A DNA stretch of 64,000 nt from Bacillus sp. FSL K6-3431 (lineage in GTDB: Bacteria; Bacillota; Bacilli; Bacillales; Bacillaceae_C), in NCBI RefSeq assembly GCF_038002605.1, contig NZ_JBBOCT010000001.1, forward strand, positions 1 through 64,000. Direction: 5' to 3'. Made by a program: the position numbers and the translations under genes. This document shows, in pieces, positions 62,770-64,000 of the stretch. How positions within the stretch are numbered: the stretch's first letter is position 1; the number at the start of each line of letters is the position of its first letter. Below the pieces are notes generated by a model that was not told where the DNA came from, did no database searches, and worked only from the letters and a program-made list of their open reading frames with translations.

Positions 62770-63582
62770 ATGTATAAAAAAATAGAAGAAGCAACAACAT
62801 TTATTCAAGAACAATATGCTGAAAGTCTTGATATCGGATTAATTCTAGGATCGGGACTTGGTATTCTTGCAGAAGAAATAGAGCAGGCGATAAAAATACC
62901 ATATGAGCAAATACCTCACTTTCCTGTTTCGACGGTAGAAGGACATACGGGTCAACTTGTCATCGGAAGCCTCAACGGAAAAAAAGTAATGGCGATGCAA
63001 GGTCGATTTCACTTTTATGAAGGCTATCATTTTCATGAGGTAACATTCCCTGTACGTGTAATGAAAGCATTAGGGGTAGGACAGTTGATTGTCACAAATG
63101 CAGCTGGCGGTGTTAATAAAGAATTTCAACCAGGTGATTTAATGATCATTACAGACCATATAAATCATATGGGAGGAAATCCTTTAATTGGTTCAAACGA
63201 TGCGCGCCTTGGTCCAAGGTTTCCGGATATGTCAGAGGCGTATAGTAAAAAGCTAATTGCTCTAGCAAAAGAAACTGCTGAAAATCTTCATCTATCTGTT
63301 CAGAATGGAGTATATTTTGGCAATACGGGTCCTTTGTACGAAACACCTGCAGAGGTGAGAATGATCCGACAACTTGGTGGGGATGCTGTTGGTATGTCAA
63401 CAGTCCCTGAAGTGATTGTAGCCCGTCATGCAGGCATAGAAGTAATGGGTATTTCATGTATATCCAATCTTGCCGCGGGAATGTTAGACCAACCATTAAC
63501 ACATGACGAGGTTATCGAGACGACACAAAAAGTGCAATCTGATTTTTTACGGCTGATAAAAGCGTTAGTTGAAGCCATGTAA
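62770..63582 (+). CDS. punA: Purine-nucleoside phosphorylase (guanosine/inosine type, PupG)
   Basis: Cleaves purine nucleosides with phosphate to base and pentose-1-phosphate, feeding DeoB. The 270 residues have the phosphate-binding ILGSGLGILAE near residues 25-35, VEGHTGQLVIG, the family signature region VTNAAGGVNKEFQPGDLMIITDHIN, and the base-specificity segment GMSTVPEV. Operon with deoB, ending at a strong terminator. Confidence 0.95.
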   Translation: MYKKIEEATTFIQEQYAESLDIGLILGSGLGILAEEIEQAIKIPYEQIPHFPVSTVEGHTGQLVIGSLNGKKVMAMQGRFHFYEGYHFHEVTFPVRVMKALGVGQLIVTNAAGGVNKEFQPGDLMIITDHINHMGGNPLIGSNDARLGPRFPDMSEAYSKKLIALAKETAENLHLSVQNGVYFGNTGPLYETPAEVRMIRQLGGDAVGMSTVPEVIVARHAGIEVMGISCISNLAAGMLDQPLTHDEVIETTQKVQSDFLRLIKALVEAM

Positions 63583-63596
63583 AATATAAAAATATG

Positions 63597-63633
63597 AAAA
63601 AAGCCGGGGATCTTGAATCTTCGGCTTTTTTTT
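63597..63633 (+). terminator. Terminator after punA
   Basis: AAAAAAGCCG and CGGCTTTTTTTT enclose an inner paired segment; it starts 14 bases after the stop codon. Confidence 0.92.
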
Positions 63634-63676
63634 CGTGATTTAACTTTAGATGCCTTGCGCTTTTTTCTATGAGCGG

Positions 63677-63705
63677 GTATAAAAAACGTCCGAACGGAGA
63701 GAATG
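63677..63705 (+). promoter_or_regulatory. Predicted sigma-F/sigma-G-type promoter of dacF
   Basis: GTATA (63677-63681), 14 bases, GGAGAGAATG (63696-63705), close to the forespore consensus GYATA-N15-GGNRANAMTW. dacF is forespore-expressed in B. subtilis. Confidence 0.55.
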
Positions 63706-63755
63706 GGTCTATGGAAAAGATTTCCGTTTAAAATGACATAATTGGAGGGGTTAAA

Positions 63756-64000
63756 ATGAAAAAAATTGTCCGTAATATAATTTGTTTGGTGATAATATCC
63801 TCTTTGTTTTCTCAATCCGTACTTGCAGAAGAAAAACAAGCGGAGCTTTCGAATGATTCAAAATCTGCAATCCTAATTGAAAGAGATACAGGTTCCATTT
63901 TATATGATAAAAACAGCCACGAAAAGCTACCTCCTGCATCGATGACAAAAATAATGACCTTGCTCTTAATCATGGAAGCAATTGATAGTGGAAAATTGAC
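63756..64000 (+). CDS. dacF: D-alanyl-D-alanine carboxypeptidase DacF (N-terminal part)
   Basis: Penicillin-binding protein that trims peptide stems of spore peptidoglycan. The first 81 codons are visible. A signal peptide (KKIVRNIICLVIISSLFSQSVLAEE) is cleaved probably after Ala, followed by AILIERDTGSILYDKNSHEKLPPASMTKIMTLLL with the catalytic S-M-T-K. GGAGGGG precedes the ATG. Continues beyond the window, where spoIIA genes are expected. Confidence 0.93.
   Translation, partial: MKKIVRNIICLVIISSLFSQSVLAEEKQAELSNDSKSAILIERDTGSILYDKNSHEKLPPASMTKIMTLLLIMEAIDSGKL

Overview
The window is chromosome from a low-GC, spore-forming Bacillaceae bacterium. The gene order at both ends matches the Bacillus subtilis yqj-yqk / spoIIM-fur-xerD-drm-pupG-dacF region. 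On the left are zwf, rnz (yqjK), namA (yqjM), proI behind a T-box leader, yqjP, yqjQ, a mapB-type methionine aminopeptidase, a SOS-box-controlled Y-family polymerase (yqjW type) with a decayed YolD-like partner, a CDGSH protein and yqkB. On the right are a yqkF-like aldo-keto reductase, nudF, yqxK, spoIIM, fur, yqzK, xerD, deoB (drm), punA and the start of dacF.

About 40 kb of accessory DNA (roughly 13.6-55.1 kb) sits between these ends. Its first part (14.0-23.2 kb) is a paeninodin-type lasso-peptide operon. It has two glutaminase-dead asparagine-synthetase-like cyclases, each followed by its own short precursor gene (A1, A2), then an HPr-kinase-like tail kinase, a PqqD/RRE protein, a transglutaminase-like leader protease, a nucleotidyltransferase-like protein and an ABC exporter. 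The second part (23.3-45.2 kb) is an eps-type exopolysaccharide operon: EpsA/EpsB regulators, a probable EAR antitermination RNA, EpsC, GtaB, many glycosyltransferases, EpsG, GalE, EpsL/M/N, a CDP-glycerol and glycerophosphotransferase pair, a flippase and acyltransferases. The third part (45.4-53.3 kb) has two right-handed beta-helix proteins of one family flanking a second lasso cassette: exporter D2, an orphan Pro/Asp-rich precursor A3 and an acyltransferase. The accessory block ends with a sinI-sinR pair.

The most interesting feature is regulatory. Near-palindromic sites of the form GTTCTTTATAAAGAAC, the sequence type bound by SinR, occur in pairs upstream of exactly three units: the lasso operon, the eps operon and the second lasso cassette. 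At eps, one palindrome fills the 17-bp spacer of a good promoter. sinR lies at 54.8-55.1 kb with a very small sinI facing it, and a strong cyclic-di-GMP-I riboswitch sits just upstream of sinI. A second SinR/SlrR-like gene lies inside the eps operon. The inferred model is that c-di-GMP acts through riboswitch, SinI and SinR to control matrix polysaccharide and phosphorylated lasso peptides together.

Smaller elements include MITE-like repeats whose hairpin core shows compensatory stem changes around an invariant AGGAC loop, an IS1182-like remnant, a folded insertion inside the eps operon, and a matching hairpin after each of the three lasso precursor genes. All calls come from reading the sequence by eye; no database search was run.
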